Of a stretch of 64,000 bases of DNA, positions 1 through 8,034 are shown piece after piece; within the stretch, counting starts at the first letter, position 1; every line of letters starts with the position of its first letter. Under the pieces are notes generated by a model. That model was not told where the DNA came from, ran no database searches, and saw nothing but the letters and a program-made list of their open reading frames with translations. This DNA comes from Acinetobacter colistiniresistens (GTDB lineage Bacteria; Pseudomonadota; Gammaproteobacteria; Pseudomonadales; Moraxellaceae): NCBI RefSeq assembly GCF_000413935.1, contig NZ_KE340379.1:326158-390157 (forward strand), given 5' to 3'. The translations under genes were made by a program, and so were the position numbers.

Positions 1-1
1 T

Positions 2-1729
2 TTTGTGCAGAGTTCATTTAACGTCAATGCACATGAATTAGCACACCAGTGGTTTGGGGATGTGGTGACCATGCCGTGGTGGGATGACTTGTGGCTGAAT
101 GAATCTTTTGCTACATGGATGCAAAGCAAAATCACCCAACAACTACATCCTGAATTTAATGCCGATCTGGAACGTGTCGCCGATACGGCAGGGGCGATGA
201 AAAGTGATAGTCTGGTTAGTGTACGTCGTATCCGCCAGCCGATTTTAAGCAATGCTGATATTCAAACTGCTTTTGATGGGATTACTTATCAAAAAGGGGC
301 AGCTGTTTTAAATATGTTTGAAAGCTATTTGGGCGAGGAAAAATTTAAGCAAGGGGTGCGCAACTATATTAAAAAGCATCAATATGGCAGTGCTACCGCC
401 AATGATTTAATTAGCGCATTGGCAGAACAGTCAGGTCAGGGCGAGCGGTTTGCTAAAGCGGTGAAAAGCTTTATTGACCAACCCGGTGTACCTTTAGTGA
501 GTACTTCATTAGAGCAGCAAGGCAACAAAGTTTTTTTAAATGTAAAGCAAAAGCGCTATCTACCTGTAGGCTCTAAAGGGGATGCCAACAGTCTTTGGGG
601 CGTCCCATTATGCGTACGCTATGAAGTACCAAATGCGCCAAGTAAAGTTCAGTGTGAACTGATCGACCAAGCGGAAGCCAAGATTGAATTAAAAGGGGCG
701 ACTCCAGACAGTTGGTATATTCCAAATGCCGATGCCGCAGGTTATTACCAGTTTAGTTTGCCAGAAAAAGAGTTGGCACGCTTGACGGCGGCAACGGGGA
801 AACTGTCCAACACTGAACAGTTGGCCTATGCTTATGCCGTTTCAGCAGCATTCAACCATGGCGATATTAACGTGTTGGCTGTTATTGATGTGGCAAAAAA
901 ATTCGCTTCTTCTGACAGTCGTCAAATTAGTACTGCATTATTCCAGCAGTTGAGTACGATCCAGCGCCATATCTTAAAAACCGCAGCTGAACGCGAGCAT
1001 TTTAGAAAAGTCTTAGCAAATTTATATCTGCCAAAGCTAAACCAATTGGGTTATGTCAGTAAAGCAGGTGAATCAGCTGAAGATAGCTTGTGGCGAAGTG
1101 AATTGGCTCAATTCCTTGCATTAGAAATTCAAGTGCCTGAAGTCCGTGAGCAATTGTTAAAACAATCTGATGCACTGTTTGCTCAGAAGCAATTGAATTT
1201 TGCACAGCTCACACCAGAATTATTACCAACCATTCTGGCAGTCCGTGTGCAAGACAAAGGCAAGCCTGCATTTGATCGACTATTGGCTGAATTAAAGCAG
1301 ATTACACAACCGACACAACGCCTTGCGATTCTCACGGCTTTAGGCGCAGCCAACCAAACAGAAACACGCCCATTGGCACGTCAGCTGGTCTTGGATTCAC
1401 GCGTTAAAGTTGGGGAAGTCCGTACCGTGATTAATTCAATTAATAATTACGGGGGCGAGCAAGGTGGATTGTGGACATGGTTTAAAGCCAATCACGAGGC
1501 TGTGTTTGATCGTTTGGGTAAGTCTTCTGCTGGGCGTTTCCCTGCATTGTTTAGTGGGGCAGCATGTTCACAACAAGAAGTGACGCAGTTAAACACTTTC
1601 TTTGCACCGCGTACCAAAGAGTTGGTGGGCGTTGAACGAGGTTTAAATCAGACCAAGGAACGAATCCAGTTGTGTGAGTCTTTGGTGGCGAAGCAAGATG
1701 GTTCACTCATACAACAGTTAAAGTTGTAA
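2..1729 (+). CDS. M1 family zinc aminopeptidase, 3' part (5' end outside window)
   Basis: The frame is open to the left edge, so the N-terminal part (about 300 residues in this family, including the substrate-recognition GAMEN region) is missing. The visible protein begins just before the zinc site HELAHQW; the third zinc ligand is the Glu of NESFATW 18 residues later, and the catalytic Glu lies in HELAH. The C-terminal half has an ERAP1_C-like segment (WYIPNADAAGYYQF) and helical repeats, so it resembles the ERAP-like M1 branch rather than classical E. coli PepN. It should remove N-terminal residues from peptides; whether it is periplasmic or cytoplasmic cannot be judged without the N-terminus. 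A strong terminator follows. Confidence 0.9.
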   Translation, partial: FVQSSFNVNAHELAHQWFGDVVTMPWWDDLWLNESFATWMQSKITQQLHPEFNADLERVADTAGAMKSDSLVSVRRIRQPILSNADIQTAFDGITYQKGAAVLNMFESYLGEEKFKQGVRNYIKKHQYGSATANDLISALAEQSGQGERFAKAVKSFIDQPGVPLVSTSLEQQGNKVFLNVKQKRYLPVGSKGDANSLWGVPLCVRYEVPNAPSKVQCELIDQAEAKIELKGATPDSWYIPNADAAGYYQFSLPEKELARLTAATGKLSNTEQLAYAYAVSAAFNHGDINVLAVIDVAKKFASSDSRQISTALFQQLSTIQRHILKTAAEREHFRKVLANLYLPKLNQLGYVSKAGESAEDSLWRSELAQFLALEIQVPEVREQLLKQSDALFAQKQLNFAQLTPELLPTILAVRVQDKGKPAFDRLLAELKQITQPTQRLAILTALGAANQTETRPLARQLVLDSRVKVGEVRTVINSINNYGGEQGGLWTWFKANHEAVFDRLGKSSAGRFPALFSGAACSQQEVTQLNTFFAPRTKELVGVERGLNQTKERIQLCESLVAKQDGSLIQQLKL

Positions 1730-1742
1730 TTGATTCAGTCAC

Positions 1743-1775
1743 AAAAAAGCCAACGTTAATCCGTTGGCTTTTTTA
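1743..1775. terminator. bidirectional intrinsic terminator
   Basis: Stem GCCAACG/CGTTGGC flanked by A-run and T-run. It serves the aminopeptidase on + and the convergent symporter gene on -. Confidence 0.85.
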
Positions 1776-1788
1776 TTTTCAGGATAAC

Positions 1789-3153
1789 TTAAGCATCATT
1801 GTCTGGTTGAGGATTTCTGACACCCAGTAATTGACTGGTTGCTGTACCTGCGGCCATCGAACCATTCACGTTCAAAGCAGTACGTCCCATATCAATCAAA
1901 GGCTCGATTGAGATCAGTAATGCTACTAAGGTAATCGGCAAGCCCATTGCAGGAAGGACGATTAAAGCAGCAAAAGTTGCACCGCCACCTACACCTGCGA
2001 CACCGATTGAACTGAGGGTCACGACGACAACCAATTGAGCAATCCATAAGGGGTCAAGTGGATTGATGCCAACAGTAGGCGCAACCATCACCGCCAACAT
2101 GGCAGGGTATAAGCCCGCACATCCATTTTGACCAATTGTTGCACCGAAGGAAGCAGAAAAGCTGGCAATTCCTTCTGGTACGCCGAGTTGCTTGGTTTGC
2201 GCTTCAATATTGAGTGGAATACTGGCAGCACTTGAACGACTGGTAAATGCAAAGGTCAATACAGGGAATACTTTCTTGAAAAAGTCGATTGGATTGACAC
2301 GTACAAATAACAAAAGCAATGCATGGACAAGGAACATAATCGCAAGTCCAAGGTAAGAAGCAATCAGGAACTCACCTAATTTTACGATGTCAGCCAGATT
2401 CGCTGTAGCGACCATTTTAGTCATCAGTGCTAATACACCATAAGGCGTAAATTGCATCACTAAACGAACCAGACTGATCACCAAGGCTTGTAATGCTTCA
2501 ATACCATGTCGGATTCTTTCGCCGTTGACAGTGTCTTTATCCATGAGTTTGAGTGCAGCAACGCCCAAAAACGCAGAGAAGATGACAACACTGATAATCG
2601 CGGTAGGACGAACGCCAGTCAAATCAGCAAATGGGTTCTGCGGAAATAGCGAGAGCAGGAGTTTCGGGACATCTAAATCCGTGACTTGCCCAATGTATTG
2701 GCTTTGAATAGTCGCTAAACGTGCGGCTTCTTTTGTGCCCTGTACCAGTCCTTCGGCAGATAAACCAAATAAATTGGTCACGCCTGCACCGACCAGTGCG
2801 GCAATCGCTGTCGTGATTAACAGAATACCAATGACTAATACACTGATTTTTCCGAGGGACGTGGTTTGGTGTAGTTTCACCACTGCACTTAATATCGAAA
2901 CGAAGATCAGTGGCATGATCACCATTTGTAATAGTTGAACATAACCATTACCGACAAGGTTAATCCATGCGATTGAATGTTCGATTACAGGACTATCACC
3001 ATAGACCGTTTTCAATCCTAAACCAAAGAAGATACCCACCACCATACCGATGAGTACCTTTTTAGAGAGACTCCAATCTTTTCGATAGGTGAAAAACAAA
3101 CCTGCCAGTAGCAGGACAAAAACTATAATATTCAATAAAACCAAGGTATTCAC
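1789..3153 (-). CDS. tcyP: L-cystine/dicarboxylate:sodium symporter (DAACS family, TcyP-like)
   Basis: A 454-residue integral membrane protein with multiple hydrophobic segments and the glutamate/dicarboxylate symporter signatures: the serine-rich [11 protein letters not shown] loop at about residue 305 and [14 protein letters not shown] at about 340. The N-terminus and overall length resemble the TcyP/YdjN cystine importers more than the C4-dicarboxylate DctA group, so cystine uptake is the best guess. Start is GTG at 3153 with AGGA nine bases upstream. It is monocistronic, between the bidirectional terminator and a 290-bp leader that contains an inverted repeat. Substrate is inferred from family resemblance; glutamate or aspartate uptake is the alternative. 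Confidence 0.8.
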   Translation of the reverse strand: MNTLVLLNIIVFVLLLAGLFFTYRKDWSLSKKVLIGMVVGIFFGLGLKTVYGDSPVIEHSIAWINLVGNGYVQLLQMVIMPLIFVSILSAVVKLHQTTSLGKISVLVIGILLITTAIAALVGAGVTNLFGLSAEGLVQGTKEAARLATIQSQYIGQVTDLDVPKLLLSLFPQNPFADLTGVRPTAIISVVIFSAFLGVAALKLMDKDTVNGERIRHGIEALQALVISLVRLVMQFTPYGVLALMTKMVATANLADIVKLGEFLIASYLGLAIMFLVHALLLLFVRVNPIDFFKKVFPVLTFAFTSRSSAASIPLNIEAQTKQLGVPEGIASFSASFGATIGQNGCAGLYPAMLAVMVAPTVGINPLDPLWIAQLVVVVTLSSIGVAGVGGGATFAALIVLPAMGLPITLVALLISIEPLIDMGRTALNVNGSMAAGTATSQLLGVRNPQPDNDA

Positions 3154-3174
3154 AATAGGTTATCCTGATCGATA

Positions 3175-3229
3175 TTTCAGGGAGGTGCCAAAACAATGGG
3201 GGGAATTCTACCATTCAGCAGCCCTGAAA
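3175..3229 (-). promoter_or_regulatory. inverted repeat in the tcyP leader
   Basis: TTTCAGGG and CCCTGAAA, 8 bp each with 39 bases between, begin about 20 bases upstream of the tcyP GTG. It could be an operator or a leader hairpin; a chance repeat is also possible. Confidence 0.3.
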
Positions 3230-3442
3230 CTTAATCATTCCTATGACTATAGTTAATCTAAAAAATTAAAAAGAAACCCTTTTATCTAGAAATAGGGCAT
3301 TTAGGTCACTTTTTATAACATGTGAAAAGTGGATTAATTATTGAAAAAGAATGATTTGTTTTTAAATAAAACCTTATTGCTTTATTTTAATGCTGGAAAT
3401 TTAACCCGTATGTATGAGTTATATATTGTTTTTATATGTTCA

Positions 3443-3479
3443 AAATAAAAGCAGCCCATTACGTTAAAAAGGGCTGCTG
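3443..3479 (-). terminator. intrinsic terminator after trpG
   Basis: Read on the minus strand, AGCAGCCC pairs with GGGCTGCT across a 13-base loop and is followed by TTTTATTTT. It separates the amidotransferase gene from tcyP. Confidence 0.8.
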
Positions 3480-3508
3480 TGGACTTAAATTAAAATCAGA
3501 ACTTGAAT

Positions 3509-4093
3509 CTAAGCGTAAATATCCAAGAAGTTTTTGAAAATTTGATGACCATGTTGGCTTAAAATTGATTCAGGGTGGAACTGCACACCTTCAACAGGCA
3601 GTGTTTTATGTTTAACCCCCATAATTTCTTCAATCGTGCCATCTGCTTGATTGGTCCAGCAGGTGAGTTCTAGGCATTCTGGTAAGGTTTCTTGCTCAAT
3701 CACCAATGAATGATAACGTGTAGCAGCAAAAGGAGAAGGTAGATTGCTGAAAATTCCTTTGTCACTGTGGTGCATATCAGAAAGACGGCCATGCATCACT
3801 GTTTTGGCACGAATAATATGACCGCCAAAAGCCTGACCAATGGCTTGATGACCTAAGCAAACGCCAAGCAAAGGAATCTTGCCAGCAAAGTGATTGATGG
3901 CTGGAATTGAAATACCAGCTTCACTTGGAGAGCATGGGCCGGGGCCAATCACCAGATATTTCGGCTGCCATCGCTCAATATCCTCTAATGTCACTTGATC
4001 ATTACGAACAACTTTTACTTCTTGATTCAACTCGCCAAAGTATTGAACGATGTTGTAAGTAAATGAGTCATAATTGTCAATCATTAGAAGCAT
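3509..4093 (-). CDS. trpG: anthranilate/aminodeoxychorismate synthase glutamine amidotransferase subunit
   Basis: Class I glutamine amidotransferase of 194 residues that hydrolyses glutamine and passes ammonia to TrpE or PabB for tryptophan or folate synthesis. It has the family start [11 protein letters not shown], oxyanion motif [11 protein letters not shown], nucleophile Cys about 79 in [10 protein letters not shown], and His/Glu in VQFHPES near residues 173-175. The frame extends to a GTG at 4120, but the ATG at 4093 has AAGG eight bases upstream and gives the usual N-terminus. No trpD, trpC, trpE or pabB is adjacent and a terminator follows directly, so it is a stand-alone gene here. TrpG and PabA cannot be told apart by sequence alone. 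Confidence 0.9.
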   Translation of the reverse strand: MLLMIDNYDSFTYNIVQYFGELNQEVKVVRNDQVTLEDIERWQPKYLVIGPGPCSPSEAGISIPAINHFAGKIPLLGVCLGHQAIGQAFGGHIIRAKTVMHGRLSDMHHSDKGIFSNLPSPFAATRYHSLVIEQETLPECLELTCWTNQADGTIEEIMGVKHKTLPVEGVQFHPESILSQHGHQIFKNFLDIYA

Positions 4094-4446
4094 GATTATA
4101 ACCTTTTGAAAGATAGGCACTTAAGTGTGCTATTGAGTTCGATAAACCGATTTGAACGCTGTATTTTTTCATCTATCTTGAATAGAGAAAAGATTATTCT
4201 AGCGATAACGGGAAATCATCATAACAAAACGGATCATTCATGTGGGAAATTTTCAAAGGATTGAAAGCAGAATGAAGGGCCAATTTTGTTTGTAGAAATG
4301 AGCTGCTAATCGATAATAAATTTTTGTAATTGAAAGGCTTGAGAAATAAAACTGAAAGTGAATCGAAAGTCTAAATGAATTGATTGGAATGATGTTGAAA
4401 AGAATGATATAAAAAGCCAATTTACGCGAATAATAAAAGCGTAATT
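4094..4446. other. AT-rich gap upstream of glnA and trpG
   Basis: This part of the 628-bp divergent region holds no convincing coding frame or RNA gene that I can see. It must carry the trpG promoter. Confidence 0.4.
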
Positions 4447-4463
4447 GGCACTACATTGGTTCT
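4447..4463 (+). promoter_or_regulatory. NtrC-like site 2 (weaker)
   Basis: GGCACTACATTGGTTCT matches about 13 of 17 positions of the NtrC consensus TGCACYAWWWTGGTGCA. Its centre lies 30 bp (three helical turns) from the stronger site. Confidence 0.5.
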
Positions 4464-4476
4464 TTGTTATATGTAT

Positions 4477-4493
4477 TGCACTATTTTGGTTCA
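4477..4493 (+). promoter_or_regulatory. NtrC-like site 1 (strong) upstream of glnA
   Basis: TGCACTATTTTGGTTCA matches 16 of 17 positions of the enterobacterial NtrC consensus TGCACYAWWWTGGTGCA. It is centred about 180 bp upstream of the predicted sigma-54 start, a normal enhancer distance. Confidence 0.7.
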
Positions 4494-4639
4494 TTATGTC
4501 TTTTTTGGGGACGCGCCGAAATAGGAATGTTTAAATATGGTGCATTTTTAAATGCAGACATTATAGTAGGCATAGGACAGGGAACCTAAAGCATTTTTTC
4601 TGCAAAGAATTTCAATGTTTTAGGTATGCTTTTAAATTG

Positions 4640-4656
4640 TTGGTATGATAATTGCT
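4640..4656 (+). promoter_or_regulatory. sigma-54 promoter of glnA
   Basis: TTGGTATGATAATTGCT fits the -24/-12 consensus YTGGCACGRNNNTTGCW except for two C-to-T changes. The invariant GG and GC are kept with exactly ten bases between them. The start of transcription would fall near 4667, about 55 bases before the glnA ATG. Confidence 0.7.
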
Positions 4657-4721
4657 AATTATACATCAACAACTAACACGCACTTAACAAGTGCATAAAA
4701 ACTTCATTGGAGCAAATGAGC

Positions 4722-6131
4722 ATGGCGAACAAGGTCCTTCAACTCATCAAAGAAAGTGGCGCAAAATGGGTCGATTTTCGCTTTACTGATACTAAGGGTA
4801 AAGAGCAGCACGTAACTTACCCAGCTGATACCACTGATGAAGATACATTTGAAGACGGTAAAATGTTTGATGGTTCTTCAATTGCTGGTTGGAAAGGCAT
4901 TGAAGCTTCTGACATGATCTTACGTCCAGATGCTGAAACAGGTTTTCTTGACCCGTTCTTTGCTGAGCCTACAGTTGTTGTGACTTGTGACGTCATCGAG
5001 CCTTCAACTGGTCAAGGTTACGAGCGTGACCCACGTTCGATTGCTCGTCGTGCTGAAGAATATTTAAAATCTACAGGTATCGGTGATACAGCATTCTTTG
5101 GTCCAGAACCAGAATTCTTTGTTTTTGACGAAGTAAAATGGGACATCGACATGTCTGGCGCGCGCCACACATTGATCGCTGAAGAAGCTGCTTGGTCTAC
5201 AGGTAAAGACTACGAAGCAGGTAACTCAGGTCACCGTCCACGTGTTAAAGGTGGTTACTTCCCAGTTCCTCCAGTTGACTCTCATCAAGACATGCGTGCT
5301 GAAATGTGTGCACGTATCGAAGACATCATGGGCCCTGGTCGTGTAGAAGTACATCACCACGAAGTTGCATCTTGCCAATTAGAAATTGGTGTGAGCTTCA
5401 ATACTTTAGTTCGTAAAGCGGACGAAGTTCAGCAGTTCAAATATGCAGTTTGGAACGTTGCTCACCAATATGGCAAAACAGCAACATTCATGCCTAAGCC
5501 AATGGTGGGTGATAACGGTTCTGGTATGCACGTTCACATGTCAATTTCTAAAGATGGCAAGAACTTGTTTGCTGGTGATGAATATGCTGGTTTATCAGAA
5601 ATGGCATTATTCTTCATCGGTGGTGTAATCAAGCATGCGCGTGCGTTGAATGCGATTACCAACCCAGGTACAAACTCTTATAAGCGTTTGGTTCCACACT
5701 ACGAAGCACCAATTATGCTTGCTTACTCAGCGCGTAACCGTTCTGCTTCTATCCGTATTCCTTACGTTTCTAGCCCTAAAGGTAAACGTATCGAAGCACG
5801 TTTCCCTGATCCATTAATGAACCCGTACTTAGGTTTTGCGGCATTGTTGATGGCTGGTCTTGATGGTATCCAAAACAAGATCCACCCAGGTGAAGCTGCT
5901 GACAAGAACTTGTATGATCTTCCTCCTGAAGAAGAAGCAAAAATCCCAACAGTTGCGCACAACTTGGAAATGGCGATTGCTGCACTTGAAGCGGATCATG
6001 AGTTCCTGTTGAAAGGTGGTGTATTCACTAAAGAAATGCTTGATGCATATATCGAACTTAAAACTGAAGATGTACGTCGCCTTAACACGACAACTCACCC
6101 AGTTGAATTTGATATGTATTACAGCCTGTAA
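4722..6131 (+). CDS. glnA: glutamine synthetase type I
   Basis: Makes glutamine from glutamate, ammonia and ATP as a cytoplasmic dodecamer. With the ATG at 4722 (GGAG nine bases upstream) the protein is 469 residues, the same as E. coli GlnA, and starts [21 protein letters not shown]. Upstream in-frame TTG and ATG codons at 4707 and 4716 are less likely. Visible signatures are FDGSSIAGW, the ATP/ammonia-site block [18 protein letters not shown], and the adenylylation segment NLYDLPPEE whose Tyr is modified by GlnE in the GS-I-beta class. The sigma-54 promoter with NtrC-like sites indicates induction under nitrogen limitation. No ntrBC genes follow; a terminator ends the gene. Confidence 0.97.
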   Translation: MANKVLQLIKESGAKWVDFRFTDTKGKEQHVTYPADTTDEDTFEDGKMFDGSSIAGWKGIEASDMILRPDAETGFLDPFFAEPTVVVTCDVIEPSTGQGYERDPRSIARRAEEYLKSTGIGDTAFFGPEPEFFVFDEVKWDIDMSGARHTLIAEEAAWSTGKDYEAGNSGHRPRVKGGYFPVPPVDSHQDMRAEMCARIEDIMGPGRVEVHHHEVASCQLEIGVSFNTLVRKADEVQQFKYAVWNVAHQYGKTATFMPKPMVGDNGSGMHVHMSISKDGKNLFAGDEYAGLSEMALFFIGGVIKHARALNAITNPGTNSYKRLVPHYEAPIMLAYSARNRSASIRIPYVSSPKGKRIEARFPDPLMNPYLGFAALLMAGLDGIQNKIHPGEAADKNLYDLPPEEEAKIPTVAHNLEMAIAALEADHEFLLKGGVFTKEMLDAYIELKTEDVRRLNTTTHPVEFDMYYSL

Positions 6132-6143
6132 TATATCCAATTC

Positions 6144-6173
6144 CAAAAAGCTCGCTTCGGCGAGCTTTTTTTA
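6144..6173 (+). terminator. intrinsic terminator of glnA
   Basis: AGCTCGC-TTCG-GCGAGCT, a perfect 7-bp stem with a TTCG tetraloop, followed by seven T. Confidence 0.9.
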
Positions 6174-6231
6174 TGTTTTTGATTCAATTGAAAGTCATAC
6201 GTTTTTCTTAAGAAATTCATGTACACTCATA

Positions 6232-6511
6232 GGGTCTGCTGGCACTTCACCTTGCGAGTTACAGCTCTCATTGCGACAGAGGACATTTTTTAGATGTTAC
6301 AAGGCGGGTCGTATGAAATTTAGTGCTTCTAAATGAATACGGGCTAACGTAGTAACATCAAAAAATGACCCTGTCCCGAAGGGTTATGTCTAAAACTTCC
6401 CCAAACTTCGTTATGAAACTTGACAAGGGTATCGCCATTGTCTACGTTCCATGCCTTGTTTGTGTGGTTTTAGCCTATAACGCAATGCATGGCTGAAGTA
6501 TCAGCAGACCC
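6232..6511. mobile_element. 280-bp miniature or decayed transposable element (MITE-like)
   Basis: The ends are inverted repeats: GGGTCTGCTG at 6232 is perfectly complementary to CAGCAGACCC at 6502-6511, and the match extends over 18 bases with two mismatches (next block ACTTCA/TGAAGT). Both ends are flanked by TA (6230-6231 and 6512-6513), consistent with a TA target duplication as made by IS630/Tc1-like and some IS5-group elements. Inside, GACAGAGGACATTTTTT and AAAAAATGACCCTGTC form a second inverted arm around a smaller hairpin. There is no intact transposase. A 41-codon minus-strand frame (6344-6469) may be a relic. It sits directly in front of ubiC. Confidence 0.75.
6420..6448 (+). promoter_or_regulatory. 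possible outward promoter inside the element, facing ubiC
   Basis: Perfect -35 TTGACA, 17-base spacer, weak -10 TACGTT. It points out of the element toward ubiC about 90 bases downstream. Confidence 0.35.
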
Positions 6512-6536
6512 TAATGATGTTTTTAGTGAGCCAAGC

Positions 6537-7028
6537 ATGCGAAATTTACGACCAAACAGAATTAAGGGGCGAGAGATCCCAGCTGAATTAAAAAAATGGT
6601 TGTATGCATCAGGTTCTCTCACTCAACAGTTAACTGATTTGGGTGAAGGGGAGTTTCATGTCGAACGCCTTAAAGAGCATTTCCAGCGACTCACTTTTAA
6701 TGACAGCCAGTGGATGCAGATGCCGACACATCATATTGCCTGGGTACGTGAAACCAATTTATATGGCAGTGAAACAGAAGCTTGGGTTAAGGCAAAAAGT
6801 ATCTTTCCAATTTTAAGCTTACATAAGAAAGCACGGATATTTAGACATATCCGCAATAAGCCTATTGGCTGGTTTTTATTTCAACGAACTATTCCTGCCT
6901 GTGAACGACGGGTGATTTATTTAGAAGAAGGTTGGACCAGACAAAGTTGTTATACTTGGCATGGGTGCAAATTTATTGTGCAAGAAACCTTTCTTCCCGC
7001 ATTTGAACAGTTTATTCGACAGCATTGA
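6537..7028 (+). CDS. ubiC: chorismate--pyruvate lyase
   Basis: Removes pyruvate from chorismate to give 4-hydroxybenzoate, the first committed step of ubiquinone synthesis. The start at 6537 (MRNLRPNRIKGREIPAELKKW) gives 163 residues, close to the 165 of E. coli UbiC. Family features are the REIPAELKKWLYASGSLTQQL-type N-terminal segment, WVRETNLYG in the middle and the C-terminal QETFLPAF. The frame stays open to an ATG at 6489, but that codon lies in the terminal repeat of the transposable element. The true start is thus only about 25 bases from the element, whose insertion probably replaced the native promoter. ubiA follows after 15 bases. Confidence 0.88.
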   Translation: MRNLRPNRIKGREIPAELKKWLYASGSLTQQLTDLGEGEFHVERLKEHFQRLTFNDSQWMQMPTHHIAWVRETNLYGSETEAWVKAKSIFPILSLHKKARIFRHIRNKPIGWFLFQRTIPACERRVIYLEEGWTRQSCYTWHGCKFIVQETFLPAFEQFIRQH

Positions 7029-7043
7029 CTCTCAGGATTCATC

Positions 7044-7925
7044 ATGGAAACAGTGCAACACACAACATGGCGGCAACGTTTAGAAGCATATTATTATTTA
7101 TGCCGCTTTGATAAACCGATTGGTACAGAACTGGTTTTTTGGCCAACCATGTGGGCGTTATGGATTGCTGCGGGTGGTTTACCGCCGTTGCAGATTTTAA
7201 TCGCCATGGTCTTAGGTACTATTTTTATGCGCGCGGCAGGTTGCGCGATTAATGACTTTGCCGATCGTAAAGTAGATGCGCATGTGGAACGAACTAAAAC
7301 ACGTCCATTAGCGACAGGCGTGATTCGTCCACGCGAAGCGGTTTATGTTTTTTTGGGTTTGGTTGCTGCTAGTGCCTGTACCTTGTTTTTTCTCCCTATT
7401 GCGACCTTTTATTGCGCTTTAGCGGGGTTGGTACTGGCGTTTATTTATCCCTTTATGAAACGCTATACTCACTTGCCACAAGTGGTTCTGGGTATGGCAT
7501 TTTCATGGGGAATTCCAATGTCATTTACGGCAATGGGGAAACCTCTGGATTTAACCTGTTGGCTTTTATATTTCGGCAATTTGGCATGGACAGTGGCTTA
7601 TGATACCCAGTATGCAATTACCGATCGTGAATATGATTTGAAGATTGGGGTGAAATCAACAGCGATTCTGTTTGGTCGTTATGATATCCAGATTATTGGT
7701 TTACTACAGATTCTAAGCTTACTGCTTATTGGTGGTGCTTTGTATCGGGAAAATTTATTACTTCCATTTGGATTGGTCGCATTGTTGATGGTTGCGGCAG
7801 ACTTTGCCTATCAAGCTTTTAAAACCAAAGATCGGGATCCACAACTCTGTTTTTGGGCATTTCGGCATAATCGTTGGGTCGGGCTGATTATTTTTATTGG
7901 AATTTTTTTAGAACTCATATTTTAA
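7044..7925 (+). CDS. ubiA: 4-hydroxybenzoate octaprenyltransferase
   Basis: Inner-membrane prenyltransferase of 293 residues that joins a polyprenyl chain to 4-hydroxybenzoate, the step after UbiC. It has about eight or nine membrane segments and the two Asp-rich Mg-diphosphate motifs, NDFADRKVD near residue 72 and YDTQYAITDREYD near 190. The neighbouring GVKSTAILFG and the C-terminal NRWVGLIIF are typical of UbiA. The spacing of 15 bases to ubiC indicates one transcript, ending at the terminator near 7950. Confidence 0.96.
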   Translation: METVQHTTWRQRLEAYYYLCRFDKPIGTELVFWPTMWALWIAAGGLPPLQILIAMVLGTIFMRAAGCAINDFADRKVDAHVERTKTRPLATGVIRPREAVYVFLGLVAASACTLFFLPIATFYCALAGLVLAFIYPFMKRYTHLPQVVLGMAFSWGIPMSFTAMGKPLDLTCWLLYFGNLAWTVAYDTQYAITDREYDLKIGVKSTAILFGRYDIQIIGLLQILSLLLIGGALYRENLLLPFGLVALLMVAADFAYQAFKTKDRDPQLCFWAFRHNRWVGLIIFIGIFLELIF

Positions 7926-7940
7926 ATTGACTGAATAGTT

Positions 7941-7970
7941 GAAAAGTGTCCTATGCAGGGCACTTTTTTT
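7941..7970 (+). terminator. intrinsic terminator of ubiCA
   Basis: AAGTGTCCT pairs with AGGGCACTT (one G-U) across a short loop, followed by seven T. Confidence 0.8.
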
Positions 7971-8034
7971 GTGCATTAATAATGTGGCATGTAGTTTCAT
8001 GCATTAAATAAAACAAGGACTAAAAGGATATTTT

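Noticed and set aside
4446..4461. TTGGCACTACATTGG as a second sigma-54 promoter for glnA.
   Set aside because: The GG-GC spacing is off by one and the GC is missing; the NtrC-site reading fits better.
4306..4494. 62-codon minus-strand open frame in the glnA upstream region.
   Set aside because: Low-complexity Phe/Ser-rich peptide with no ribosome binding site, and it overlaps the NtrC-like sites.
6016..6346. Plus-strand frame running from glnA into the transposable element.
   Set aside because: Out of frame with glnA, crosses the terminator, no ribosome binding site.
6232..6511. Structured RNA (6S, tmRNA or RNase P) as an explanation of the closed stem.
   Set aside because: None of the conserved motifs of these RNAs is present, whereas the TA flanks and terminal repeats fit a mobile element.
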